Of a stretch of DNA of 64,000 nt, positions 26,875-35,242 are shown one piece after another (the stretch's first letter is position 1; each line of letters opens with the position of its first letter). This DNA comes from UBA11612 sp963662375. GTDB taxonomy: Bacteria; Pseudomonadota; Alphaproteobacteria; Rhodospirillales; Rhodospirillaceae. The position numbers and the translations under genes are program-made. The stretch is from assembly GCA_963662375.2 (NCBI GenBank), contig CAXXRP010000010.1, positions 1 through 64,000 on the forward strand, read 5' to 3'. The notes under the pieces were generated by a model that was not told the DNA's origin, ran no database searches, and saw only the letters and a list, made by a program, of their open reading frames with translations.

Positions 26875-28484
26875 TGATTGCCAGCTTATTCCGTTTCCAG
26901 GTCCGCTTTAGTATCCAGATTCTTCCGGTTATGGTCGCGGCACTTATTATCAGCGCCTGTGCCGACATGACCGGGGAGAGCTCCCTAAGTCGCTTTGGCC
27001 GCCCAGTGATTGTTGATGGACTTGATGTGTCGTTCATGGGTGCCGTCATCGAACGCGGATTTGAGGAAGTCAGAGACCGTGCGCTTTACAAGCCCGATGT
27101 CGATGATCTGTTTACCGCTGCGTTGGGCGAGCTTCGGAGCATCGACAGAAACCTCTCTATTGAGGTAACGGACGGGCGCATCCTATTAACCGTGGGCGAG
27201 AAAGTGGCCAGCGACATCGGGGAAGCTCCACGGGGCGATGTGACGCAATGGTCGCGCGCAACAATCGAAGCCATACTTTTGGCCCGGCGTGAGTCGGAAC
27301 TTTTTCATCAGGCGGACGGCGAAGCATTTTATGTGGCGCTGTTCGACGGAGCGCTTTCAAGACTGGACCGCTTCTCACGGTATGCCGACCGCCGGGACGC
27401 CGCGCGCAACAGATTCGTTCGGGAAGGGGTTATAGGTCTTGGGATCCGCGTTGCGCCGGCTCTCGACGGCGCACTCGTGCAAGCCATTGTAAGGGATGGC
27501 CCCGCGGCGGCGGCGGGGGTGATGAATGGAGATCTTATAGTCGCGGTCGACGATGTATCCCTGTCGCATAAAACATTGTCTGAGATTCGTCGGCATTTGG
27601 AAGGCCAAGCCAAAGGGTCTGTAGAGCTCACAATCAGACGCCCAAACACAACAAAGGCCATAGTTATTGAAGCCCAGCGTGAGCTAATCGTTCCTGACAC
27701 AGTGACCAGCCGCGTCGTTGACGGCGTCGCCGAATTAAAAATCAGCGGTTTCAACCAGAGAACTGCGCACGCTGTCGAAAAAGCCGTTTCGGAAGCGATC
27801 GCGAGCACAGACAACGACCTGAAAGGACTTATCCTCGATTTAAGGGGCGACCCAGGCGGCTTACTCGACCAAGCCATTGCTATGGCTGATCTATTTCTCG
27901 ACCATGGGTCCATAGCCGAGCTCCGCGGACGTCATCCCGGTTCGAACCAATCCTATAGCGCGGGTCGGGGTGACATCACTGCAGGCCTTCCCATTGCGAT
28001 CATAGTCGATGGCCGCGCGGCATCAGCCGCTGAAATTGTTGTGGCCGCTCTCCAGGACAACCATCGGGCCGTTGTTGTGGGCACGGTCACCTTGGGCAAA
28101 GGTTCGGTCCAGACCATCATACGGCTGCCCAACAACGGCGAATTGGCACTAACGTGGTCGCGCGCAACCACACCGGGCGGCGTGGGCCTGGAAGGACTCG
28201 GCATACTTCCTGACATTTGCCTGAGTGGTGAAGTCGCGACTGCTGGAGCGATCATCTCGAGGTTGTTCGTTGCACCTAATCCAATGGCCGGCGTCCGTTC
28301 ACTGTGGTTAAACCCGGCTCATGGCAGCGACCATGAAATCACTTCTCTCCGAGGCAAATGCCCTGCTGAAACCCGCACCGATCGTGCCCTCGATCTCCAA
28401 GTTGCGCGCCGCATTGTGAGCGATCCAACCCTGTTAAGCATCGCCGTGCCATATAGCAATTCGCAACTTGCTGTAACTCCCTGA
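26874..28484 (+). CDS. S41-family (C-terminal processing) peptidase, PDZ-containing
   Basis: 536 residues, start overlapping the rnr stop by one base. Hydrophobic N-terminus with ALIISACAD, a plausible lipobox, suggests a lipoprotein or membrane-anchored periplasmic enzyme. PDZ domain around GLGIRVAP...MNGDLIVAVDDVSL. Peptidase domain with Ser384 in RAASAAEIV and Lys409 in LGKGSVQ. The 25-residue gap equals that of known CtpA/CtpB Ser-Lys dyads. A conserved LILDLRGDPGGLL strand precedes. The long C-terminal segment after residue 450 is unusual. Confidence 0.88.
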   Translation: MIASLFRFQVRFSIQILPVMVAALIISACADMTGESSLSRFGRPVIVDGLDVSFMGAVIERGFEEVRDRALYKPDVDDLFTAALGELRSIDRNLSIEVTDGRILLTVGEKVASDIGEAPRGDVTQWSRATIEAILLARRESELFHQADGEAFYVALFDGALSRLDRFSRYADRRDAARNRFVREGVIGLGIRVAPALDGALVQAIVRDGPAAAAGVMNGDLIVAVDDVSLSHKTLSEIRRHLEGQAKGSVELTIRRPNTTKAIVIEAQRELIVPDTVTSRVVDGVAELKISGFNQRTAHAVEKAVSEAIASTDNDLKGLILDLRGDPGGLLDQAIAMADLFLDHGSIAELRGRHPGSNQSYSAGRGDITAGLPIAIIVDGRAASAAEIVVAALQDNHRAVVVGTVTLGKGSVQTIIRLPNNGELALTWSRATTPGGVGLEGLGILPDICLSGEVATAGAIISRLFVAPNPMAGVRSLWLNPAHGSDHEITSLRGKCPAETRTDRALDLQVARRIVSDPTLLSIAVPYSNSQLAVTP

Positions 28485-28514
28485 TGGGTTAGACTTTTCC
28501 GTCTTTACCGAAAC

Positions 28515-28542
28515 TTGACAGCATAATCCGGCAGTGTATTGT
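28515..28542 (+). promoter_or_regulatory. rpmG promoter
   Basis: Perfect TTGACA (28515-28520), 16-bp spacer, TATTGT (28537-28542), about 70 bp before the rpmG ATG. It is the best sigma-70-type match in the core region and fits a strongly expressed ribosomal protein gene. Confidence 0.6.
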
Positions 28543-28610
28543 GCGCCGCTCATTGACGGTGCACGCGCCATCGCGAAGCTCGCAGGCGCGGCGGAAATAG
28601 GATCAAATTC

Positions 28611-28784
28611 ATGGCGAAGTCAGCCACAATTCAAATCAGGTTGGAAAGCACGGCGGGGACAGGTTACTACTACGTCACGACAAAAAACCCGCGCAGCCCC
28701 AACACCACAAAAAAAATGGTGATGAAGAAGTATGATCCGGTCGTGCGTAAACACGTCGAATTCAAGGAAGGCAAAATCAAGTAA
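28611..28784 (+). CDS. rpmG: 50S ribosomal protein bL33
   Basis: 57 residues. MAKSATIQIRLESTAGTGYY, TTKNPRSPNTTKKMVMKKYD and KHVEFKEGKIK match the alphaproteobacterial bL33 type without the zinc-binding Cys pairs. It has its own promoter upstream and is followed by a strong terminator. The gene is short and easy to miss. Confidence 0.97.
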   Translation: MAKSATIQIRLESTAGTGYYYVTTKNPRSPNTTKKMVMKKYDPVVRKHVEFKEGKIK

Positions 28785-28802
28785 TTTGCCTCTACCCACG
28801 AA

Positions 28803-28832
28803 AACAAAGCCCGCCAATTCGCGGGCTTTGTT
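28803..28832 (+). terminator. intrinsic terminator after rpmG (bidirectional)
   Basis: Perfect 12-bp stem AACAAAGCCCGC / GCGGGCTTTGTT with 6-nt loop CAATTC, followed by TATT. It lies between convergent rpmG and divK, so it can serve both. Confidence 0.85.
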
Positions 28833-28870
28833 ATTGCGCGACCAAGCCCATCTAATAGCCATCGTATGGT

Positions 28871-29239
28871 TTAGGGCCCCAAGAACTTAGAGACGGTCTG
28901 TAGAAAATTAGCTACGGAAATGGGTTTTGCGATGTAGCCATCACACCCACCATTGCGAATCTTTCGCTCGTCACCTTTCATAGCAAACGCAGTCACGGCA
29001 ATCACTGGAATGTCGCGCAGGTCATCATCAGCCTTAAGCATTTTCGCGATCTCAAGCCCCGAAATCTCGGGGAGCTAGATGCCCATGAGAATCAGGTTGG
29101 GCCGGTTCTTCCGCGTGATTTCTATAACCAAGCGACCGTCCTTCGCCTGCAGCGTGTTATAGCCATGCGCTTCGAGAAGGTCGTTGAACAGTTTCATGTT
29201 CAACTCGTTGTCTTCAACAATGAGAATGGTCTTCGGCAT
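28871..29239 (-). pseudogene. divK: single-domain response regulator DivK, inactivated
   Basis: The minus-strand frame from ATG 29239 encodes a full-length 122-codon DivK: MPKTILIVEDNELNMKLFND, ISGLEIAKMLKADDDLRDIP, VIAVTAFAMKGDERKI, CDGYIAKPISV. The phospho-acceptor motif LILMDIQLPE of DivK reads LILMGI-stop-LP: codon 53 is GGC (Gly) instead of Asp and codon 55 is TAG (29075-29077) instead of CAG. DivK normally controls cell polarity and CtrA activity through PleC, DivJ and DivL. The rest of the frame is free of indels, so the loss looks recent, or another copy exists elsewhere. Confidence 0.9.
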
Positions 29240-29411
29240 CCGTGGTCCCATTTGATCGCGGCATCACAGCCGCTTGCGCACGTCGCCATGCCGGGTCACA
29301 ACAAGGCATACCTAATAGCGCATACCCAGTTTCGACTTCAATCTAAAATAGTAGCGCATTCGGCGTTAGGCAAGATACGGCGAATAATCGCCACCCGGGG
29401 AAGATGCTTAG

Positions 29412-30230
29412 ATGAACGATTTTTCCACGACATTGTTGGAGCTTGAGCCGGAGATACGTCTCGGTTCGTTCCTAGGCACACTGTTCGCTATGATGGTATG
29501 GGAACGTGCTGCACCGCTGCGCGCGCTCCACGAGAGCTTTGCAACCCGCTGGGGCGGAAACTTAGGAATTGCAGCGATCAGCACCTTGCTGGCTAGGCTC
29601 ATAGCCCCTATCGCTCCGACGGGGGCCGCTTTGGTGGCAACGTCGAACGGCTGGGGAGTATTTCATCTTATCGACACACCGTCTTGGTTTGCTTTTGGTG
29701 CGTCAATTTTGATACTGGATGCCGTCATATATTTTCAGCACCGGGCCTTTCACGCCGTGCCATTCCTGTGGCGCCTGCACCGCATGCATCATGCAGACCT
29801 AGAGTTGGACACGACAACCGGACTGAGGTTTCATCCACTCGAGATATTTTTGTCACTTTTTATCAAGGTTGGCGCTGTACTGGCCCTGGGGGCCCCAGCT
29901 CTCGCGATCGTCGCGTTCGAGATTATCTTGAACGCCACAGCCTTGTTCAATCACAGCAATGTTCACATACCGTTCGCGCTAGACCGGGGACTCAGGCTGG
30001 TGGTGGTGACCCCCCTCATGCATCGGGTCCACCACTCTGCCGCCCGCGACGAGACCGACAGCAATTTCGGATTCAGTTTGCCGTGGTGGGACTGGATGTT
30101 TGGGACTTACAGGTCTGTACCGGCGGCGGGGTACACAGATATGACCGTTGGACTTCCGGTTTTTCGCCACCCCAGGGCGTCGCGGCTCGACCGACTGCTC
30201 ATCCAACCTTTTGTCGCGGAGCGCCCATAG
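29412..30230 (+). CDS. sterol desaturase/fatty-acid hydroxylase family protein
   Basis: 272 residues, integral membrane di-iron enzyme. The eight-His signature is complete: HRAFH (about residue 110), HRMHH (122), HSNVH and HRVHH near the C-terminal third. Four or so hydrophobic spans surround it. Family members hydroxylate or desaturate lipids, carotenoids or sterols using O2; this substrate is unknown. It converges on rpoH and shares the terminator at 30231. Confidence 0.9.
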   Translation: MNDFSTTLLELEPEIRLGSFLGTLFAMMVWERAAPLRALHESFATRWGGNLGIAAISTLLARLIAPIAPTGAALVATSNGWGVFHLIDTPSWFAFGASILILDAVIYFQHRAFHAVPFLWRLHRMHHADLELDTTTGLRFHPLEIFLSLFIKVGAVLALGAPALAIVAFEIILNATALFNHSNVHIPFALDRGLRLVVVTPLMHRVHHSAARDETDSNFGFSLPWWDWMFGTYRSVPAAGYTDMTVGLPVFRHPRASRLDRLLIQPFVAERP

Positions 30231-30268
30231 AAAAAGGTCGCCTCTACCAAACCGGCGACCCCTTTCTT
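30231..30268 (+). terminator. bidirectional terminator between desaturase and rpoH
   Basis: GGTCGCC (30236-30242) pairs with GGCGACC (30254-30260) across an 11-nt loop. An AAAAA run lies on the left and CCTTTCTT on the right, giving U-rich tails in both directions. Confidence 0.75.
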
Positions 30269-30296
30269 CGTTTTGCTATGTCCGCGACCGCAGCGG

Positions 30297-31211
30297 CTAT
30301 GTCGCGTAGCTCAGCTGCGGCACTGCCTGCGCCGCCCCTTCTTCCATCGCAGAGGACGCGGCAAGCACCGCTTTTTGGAGTTTTTCGAACGCGCGGTTCT
30401 CAATCTGCCGCACGCGCTCGCGGCTAATTCCGTATTCCTCGCCGATCTCCTCTAAGGTACGCGGGTTTTCAGCCAAGCGGCGCTCCTCGACGATATGACG
30501 CTCACGCGCCGTCAGTTGATTCATGGCTCGCATCAGCAAGCCGGAGCCTAGCTCTCGCTCCTCCCTCTCGGCCAGCACGGTTTCCTGATCAGGCGTCTCA
30601 TCCACTAACAGATCCTGGCGTTCGACCTCACCGTCCGCGATCACCTGCTGATTCAGCGAGGCGTCTGACCGCGACAAGCGCCGGTTCATGTTAATAACGT
30701 CTGTCGTGCTGACGTCGAGGTGCTTCGCGATTGTTTCTACCGCTTCGTCGGAAATATCGCCATCGCCATACTGGCCGAGTTTAGCTTTCAACTTACGCAA
30801 GTTGAAAAATAATTTCTTTTGCGCGGCAACTGTCCCGACCTTCACGAGCGACCAGGAGTTCAGTACATATTCGTTGATGGCAGCTTTGATCCACCACATG
30901 GCATAGGTGGCAAGTCTAAAACCACGCTCAGGATCGAACTTCTTCACCGCCCGCATTAATCCCACGTTGCCTTCCGAAATCAGATCAGAGACCGGCAGGC
31001 CGTAAAACCTGTAACCCATGGCGATTTTAGCCACGAGGCGCAGATGACTGGTCACGAGTTCGTGCGCCGCCTCAAGATCGTCGTGGTCAGCGTACCTGTG
31101 CGCCAACATGTATTCTTGTTCGGGCTCTAGTAAGGGAAATTTCTTAATGGCAGTCATATAGGCGGACAAGCCGCTGTCGGACGCCAAGACGGGAACGCGT
31201 GTATTCAACAT
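30297..31211 (-). CDS. rpoH: heat-shock sigma factor sigma-32
   Basis: 304 residues. Region 2 with DLISEGNVGLMRAVKKFDPE and FRLATYAMWWIKAAINEYVL, the RpoH box Q(K)KLFFNLRK, and region 4.2 helix-turn-helix TLEEIGEEYGISRERVRQIE. It directs RNA polymerase to heat-shock promoters. AGGAGG lies just before the ATG. Alphaproteobacteria often have several RpoH copies; only one is in view. The upstream region holds a 16-bp palindrome at 31265. Confidence 0.96.
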   Translation of the reverse strand: MLNTRVPVLASDSGLSAYMTAIKKFPLLEPEQEYMLAHRYADHDDLEAAHELVTSHLRLVAKIAMGYRFYGLPVSDLISEGNVGLMRAVKKFDPERGFRLATYAMWWIKAAINEYVLNSWSLVKVGTVAAQKKLFFNLRKLKAKLGQYGDGDISDEAVETIAKHLDVSTTDVINMNRRLSRSDASLNQQVIADGEVERQDLLVDETPDQETVLAEREERELGSGLLMRAMNQLTARERHIVEERRLAENPRTLEEIGEEYGISRERVRQIENRAFEKLQKAVLAASSAMEEGAAQAVPQLSYAT

Positions 31212-31264
31212 TTCTATCCTCCTTCACCCTCGCATCGCGACGGATAAAAGCGCGCAGGTCACAC

Positions 31265-31280
31265 CGCGACTTAAGTCGCG
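31265..31280. promoter_or_regulatory. 16-bp perfect palindrome upstream of rpoH
   Basis: CGCGACTTAAGTCGCG is its own reverse complement and lies 54 bp before the rpoH start. Size and symmetry suit a dimeric repressor or a stable 5'-UTR hairpin. No regulator can be named. Confidence 0.4.
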
Positions 31281-31674
31281 ACAGGTCCTATTGCTGGCAG
31301 GAGGAATATTGACGCGCGAAAAGGCGTAGGTATTAGGCGCAAGGTCAGCCCTCCATCGAGCAACGTGACGCGCAAATGGTCCACCAAATGGTCGGACCTA
31401 GCTGCACTCCGAAAGCCCGCAAGGGCGCTTCCAGGTGGAGGCATATTACCAACTTTGACCCCTTTTCGTAAAGAACGAAGCCCGGATAAATGTGTTCGTC
31501 GCCAAAGATACGGCTAATAACAAATTGTTATTTTTCAATATGTTACTAATTTTTGCGCTTGAAAGCTGGAAAATTTCTCGTTGTTGTAATGGTTTAAGGG
31601 TTTCCACCGGGAACCGCAGACACTAGGCTTTTTCTGCTGGAGGGCCGTGCGTCCACCGCCAAGAATCTAAAGGG
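31281..31674. other. 394-bp intergenic region between divergent rpoH and egtB
   Basis: The segment 31490-31600 is markedly AT-rich (ATAACAAATTGTTATTTTTC and neighbours, containing the palindrome AACAAATTGTT) and probably holds the divergent promoters. No gene is seen. Confidence 0.5.
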
Positions 31675-32988
31675 ATGGACAAAGTGAACGGAAGCGGTCA
31701 GCAAAGGCCAAAGGGCAGAGTGGCCCCTATGAGGTACCCGTCTCGTGGCGACCTCGCCGGGCGATTTGAGAGCGTTCGGCGACGTTCGAGGACGTTGGCC
31801 AGCCCGCTTTCGCCGGAAGACCAAACAATTCAGTCCATGACCGATGCCAGCCCAACGAAATGGCATCTGGCGCACACATCGTGGTTTTTCGAAACTATAA
31901 TCCTTTCGGCCTTTGATCCCGGTTACACGGTCTTTAATCCGACGTACCGTTATCTCTTCAATTCCTATTACGAAAGTCTTGGCGCACGGCACCCCCGCCC
32001 CCAGCGCGGTCTCTTAGCCCGCCCGTCTTGCGCAGATGTCGAGTGTTACCGCACTCATGTGGACACCCACATGTCTGCCTTTATGTCCAAAGCCGATAGT
32101 GAGACATGGGCCCACGCCGCTGAGTTGATCGAGCTGGGGTGTCACCACGAGGAACAACACCAAGAGCTGGTGCTAATGGATATCCTCCACGCCTTTTCCT
32201 GCAACCCCACATGGCCAGCCTATCACACGCCTACACCCTACGCAGTAAAAACCACCGCGCCCATGCAGTGGATTTCTTTTCCCGGTGGGGATCGCCAGAT
32301 CGGGCACGGCGGCGGCAGATTCGCCTTCGACAATGAATCGCCGCAACATGCTGTCAAACTACGTCCGTTCCGTCTTGCAAATCGCTTGATCACAAACGGC
32401 GAGTGGCAAACGTTTATGGCCGACGGCGGGTACCGGCGCCCCGAGCTTTGGCTCTCGGACGGATGGGTAGCGGCACAGAAAAACAGGTGGTCAGCGCCGC
32501 AATATTGGATGTGCGGCGACGATGGCGTATGGCAAATCTTCACCCTAGGAGGGTTGGGCCCTCTGACTTCCGCCGCGCCAGTTTGTCACGTGAGTTTTTA
32601 CGAGGCGGATGCCTACGCACGTTGGGCCAGTAAACGCTTACCCACCGAATCTGAATGGGAAACCGCGGCTGAAACAGCGCCACGACGTGGCAATTTCCTC
32701 GAAGACAGCATGCTCGTCCCGCAGCCGGGGGGGGGGGGCGATGGTCTATCGCAAATGTTTGGGGACACCTGGGAGTGGACCCAGAGTCCCTACTCGCCGT
32801 ATCCGGGCTTCGCGCCGGCGGACGGCGCTGTCGGCGAATACAATGGCAAATTTATGATTAATCAGATGGTTATGCGCGGCGGATGTTGCGCGACCCCAGC
32901 GGATCACATCCGTTCCACATATCGCAACTTCTTCTATCCCTACATGCGCTGGCAGTTTGGCGGCATAAGGCTTGCGGAGGACGTATGA
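31675..32988 (+). CDS. egtB: ergothioneine synthesis sulfoxide synthase EgtB
   Basis: 437 residues. Iron enzyme that joins hercynine with cysteine or gamma-glutamylcysteine using O2. N-terminal DinB-like domain with WHLAHTSWFFE and the metal motif HEEQHQE (His158, His162, Glu164). C-terminal formylglycine-synthase-like domain with FGDTWEWTQSPY and VMRGGCC. The start is uncertain: ATG 31675 has AAAGGG directly adjacent, and ATG 31729 (MRYPSRGDLAGRFESV) also fits. A run of 12 G at 32727-32738 encodes four Gly (352-355). It overlaps egtD by 4 bp. Confidence 0.92.
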   Translation: MDKVNGSGQQRPKGRVAPMRYPSRGDLAGRFESVRRRSRTLASPLSPEDQTIQSMTDASPTKWHLAHTSWFFETIILSAFDPGYTVFNPTYRYLFNSYYESLGARHPRPQRGLLARPSCADVECYRTHVDTHMSAFMSKADSETWAHAAELIELGCHHEEQHQELVLMDILHAFSCNPTWPAYHTPTPYAVKTTAPMQWISFPGGDRQIGHGGGRFAFDNESPQHAVKLRPFRLANRLITNGEWQTFMADGGYRRPELWLSDGWVAAQKNRWSAPQYWMCGDDGVWQIFTLGGLGPLTSAAPVCHVSFYEADAYARWASKRLPTESEWETAAETAPRRGNFLEDSMLVPQPGGGGDGLSQMFGDTWEWTQSPYSPYPGFAPADGAVGEYNGKFMINQMVMRGGCCATPADHIRSTYRNFFYPYMRWQFGGIRLAEDV

Positions 32989-33980
32989 CCCAACCATCCC
33001 AGCACCGCAGCGCACATGAATCCGACCACAATGATCGTGACGACGAACCTGCACGTTCCGAATTTCAACACGACGTCGTCGCGGGGCTAACAAAGATTCA
33101 AAAATCAATACCCTGCAAATATCTGTACGACCAGCGCGGGTCACAATTGTTCGAGGCGATCTGCCGAACACCGGAGTACTATCCCACCCGCACTGAAATC
33201 GCACTACTCAGAAAACATGCCGAGAACATTGCCGAACTCATGGGCGCCGGTGCACACCTAATAGAGTTCGGCAGCGGATCAAGCCTCAAGGTGCGTATTC
33301 TTTTGGATGCCGCGCCAAATCTTGCTTCATATGTGCCGGTGGATATCTCACGCGATCATCTGATGCGGGCAGCCGCGGCCGTTGCCAAGGATTACCCCAA
33401 ACTCAAAGTTCTTCCGGTTGCCGCCGATTTCACGCAGCCCTTCACGCTCCCCGACGAGATCCATGACGGACGTAAGGTTAGTTTCTTTCCTGGCTCTACA
33501 ATCGGAAACTTCACAAACGAGGAGGCGACGGCGTTCCTCGCCAACGCCGTACGTATGCTGTGCCCAGGCGGTGGGTTGCTGATCGGCGCCGATCTGAAGA
33601 AAGACCCTAAAATTCTAAATGCGGCTTATAACGACAAGGCGGGCGTAACCTCGTCTTTCAGTTTGAACTTGTTGCGACGGATCAACCGCGAAATCGGCGG
33701 AACCTTTGACCCTAGACGCTTCCGGCACGAGGCCCGATACAACGCCAACACGGGACGGGTTGAGATTTTTCTGGTGAGCCGCGATAACCAGAACGTGCGC
33801 GTCAGCGGCAACACGTTCAGCTTTGATGCCGGTGAGCGTATCCATACAGAAAACTCATACAAATATGATGTTGGTGAATTTCAGGCCATGGCCCGCCAGG
33901 CCGGATTCTTAGCGCGAAAAGTGTGGGTGGACGGGAAAAACTTCTTTAGTGTCCATTACTTAGATGTTGCCGACGCCTAA
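32985..33980 (+). CDS. egtD: L-histidine N-alpha-methyltransferase EgtD
   Basis: 331 residues from the ATG overlapping the egtB stop (ATGA). Adds three methyl groups to histidine to give hercynine, using S-adenosylmethionine. LIEFGSGSSLKVRILLDA is the SAM motif; CKYLYDQRGSQLFEAICRTP and FFPGSTIGNFTNEEA are typical of EgtD. An upstream in-frame ATG at 32883 lies inside egtB and is rejected. The pair forms the minimal ergothioneine pathway. Confidence 0.95.
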   Translation: MTQPSQHRSAHESDHNDRDDEPARSEFQHDVVAGLTKIQKSIPCKYLYDQRGSQLFEAICRTPEYYPTRTEIALLRKHAENIAELMGAGAHLIEFGSGSSLKVRILLDAAPNLASYVPVDISRDHLMRAAAAVAKDYPKLKVLPVAADFTQPFTLPDEIHDGRKVSFFPGSTIGNFTNEEATAFLANAVRMLCPGGGLLIGADLKKDPKILNAAYNDKAGVTSSFSLNLLRRINREIGGTFDPRRFRHEARYNANTGRVEIFLVSRDNQNVRVSGNTFSFDAGERIHTENSYKYDVGEFQAMARQAGFLARKVWVDGKNFFSVHYLDVADA

Positions 33981-34109
33981 CCCACACGTTCCTGGCCGCT
34001 CACGAACACGTAAGAACAGCGCCACCCAGTTGCCACAGGCCGGCGCTAGGGTGTGTCCTACTAACGCTTGCTGAACCTGAACAGGCAAGCCGGAACAGGA
34101 GGTGCTACC

Positions 34110-34784
34110 ATGCCGGACTTGAGCCGTTCCTTTAAATTAGCAACCGCCGGTGTCTTGATTGCAGCACTATCCTTTACCATCGTAGCCTCGGCATCCGCCA
34201 CCGACCGGCAGGGTTGGAACCGGGGCGACCACCACGATCGTTATGACCGGCATGAGAAGCACCGAGACCGGAATCAAGGCGGTAAGCGTTACGGCAGTTA
34301 CTACAAATCGCCAGATGTTGTCGTGAGGCCTTACGTGGGATTCTCTTATTCCAAACCGTATTCTAGATTCTACGGCTCCCACTACGCGCCTTATCGCCCT
34401 TACGGATACGGTAGCTGGGCTTCTAGCCGCCGGTATGGTCGTCACTACTCCGGTTTCAGATTTCACTACAGCGATCATAACGCGCTGCGGTTTCTCGGCC
34501 TGACGGCCTTGGGTCTTGTCATTTTCAACGAGCTCTCGGAAGCGCAGAAACGCGCCCATGAGAACGCATTGGCACGCGGCACCACTGCCGATGTCGGCGA
34601 CCGCATCGCGTGGAATCAAAGTGGTCCTTCGGGCAACGTCATCGTGACCCGCAAAGGCCAGACCACGGATGGTCGTCCATGTCGGGAATTTCAGCAGGAA
34701 GTGATCATCGACGGGAAGCGCGAGCAAGCCTACGGCACTGCCTGCATGCAACCTAACGGCGCTTGGAAGGTCGTCAACAACTAG
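34110..34784 (+). CDS. exported RT0821/Lpp0805-like surface protein
   Basis: 224 residues from ATG 34110, selected for AGGAGGTG at the right spacing. Signal peptide ending SASA; a His/Arg/Tyr-rich region (HHDRYDRHEKHRDRNQGG, then many Tyr, Gly and Ser); one hydrophobic segment FLGLTALGLVIFNEL; and a C-terminal domain GRPCREFQQEVIIDGKREQA...GAWKVV that recurs in rickettsial 17-kDa-antigen-like and RT0821-type proteins. The His-rich part could bind metal. Role unknown. Confidence 0.75.
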   Translation: MPDLSRSFKLATAGVLIAALSFTIVASASATDRQGWNRGDHHDRYDRHEKHRDRNQGGKRYGSYYKSPDVVVRPYVGFSYSKPYSRFYGSHYAPYRPYGYGSWASSRRYGRHYSGFRFHYSDHNALRFLGLTALGLVIFNELSEAQKRAHENALARGTTADVGDRIAWNQSGPSGNVIVTRKGQTTDGRPCREFQQEVIIDGKREQAYGTACMQPNGAWKVVNN

Positions 34785-34856
34785 ACTAGCGAGACCTCAG
34801 GACGAACGGACGGTCTGCGCCGCCGCCGCTGGATTTCGAGAGCGCCTCGGCCGATC

Positions 34857-35207
34857 CTAGACCGCCGCAACGACGGTGATCTCTACAAGGTATTCAGGCC
34901 GGGCCAAGTTAGCCTCAACTGTCGTGCGGGCCGGCAGAGCATCCTTTGCCGCCCAGGACTCCCATGCTTCGTTCATCTGGGAAAAGGTGGAAATATCGGC
35001 GAGATAAATGTTGGCGGAGAGAAGACGCGTTTTATCCGATCCGCATTTTCTCAAGAGGGCGTCGATCTGAGTCAGGATCACCGATGTTTGACCCTTTACG
35101 TCACCCCCAGCCTCGTTAGAGACCTGACCCGCTAGATAGATGGTGGCATCGTGGACAGCAGCTTGGCTCATGCGTTGTCCGGTCTCAAAGCGTCGAATCT
35201 CAGTCAT
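34857..35207 (-). CDS. RidA-family (YjgF/YER057c/UK114) protein
   Basis: 116 residues. MTEIRRFETGQRMSQAAVHD, TIYLAGQVSNEAGGD and the trimer-interface pattern TRLLSANIYLADISTF, then RTTVEANLARPEYLVEITVV. Canonical RidA hydrolyses reactive enamine/imine intermediates. Here the active-site Arg position is within ARTTVEANLA, so deaminase function is plausible, though this subgroup is not assured. It lies between a surface-protein gene and prfC. Confidence 0.85.
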   Translation of the reverse strand: MTEIRRFETGQRMSQAAVHDATIYLAGQVSNEAGGDVKGQTSVILTQIDALLRKCGSDKTRLLSANIYLADISTFSQMNEAWESWAAKDALPARTTVEANLARPEYLVEITVVAAV

Positions 35208-35242
35208 GGTGTTTATCCTTTTCTTGCAAGCGATAACGGATC

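Noticed and set aside
31490..31620. CTTGAA at 31559 as a sigma-32 promoter for egtB
   Set aside because: No matching CCCCAT-type -10 at the proper distance.
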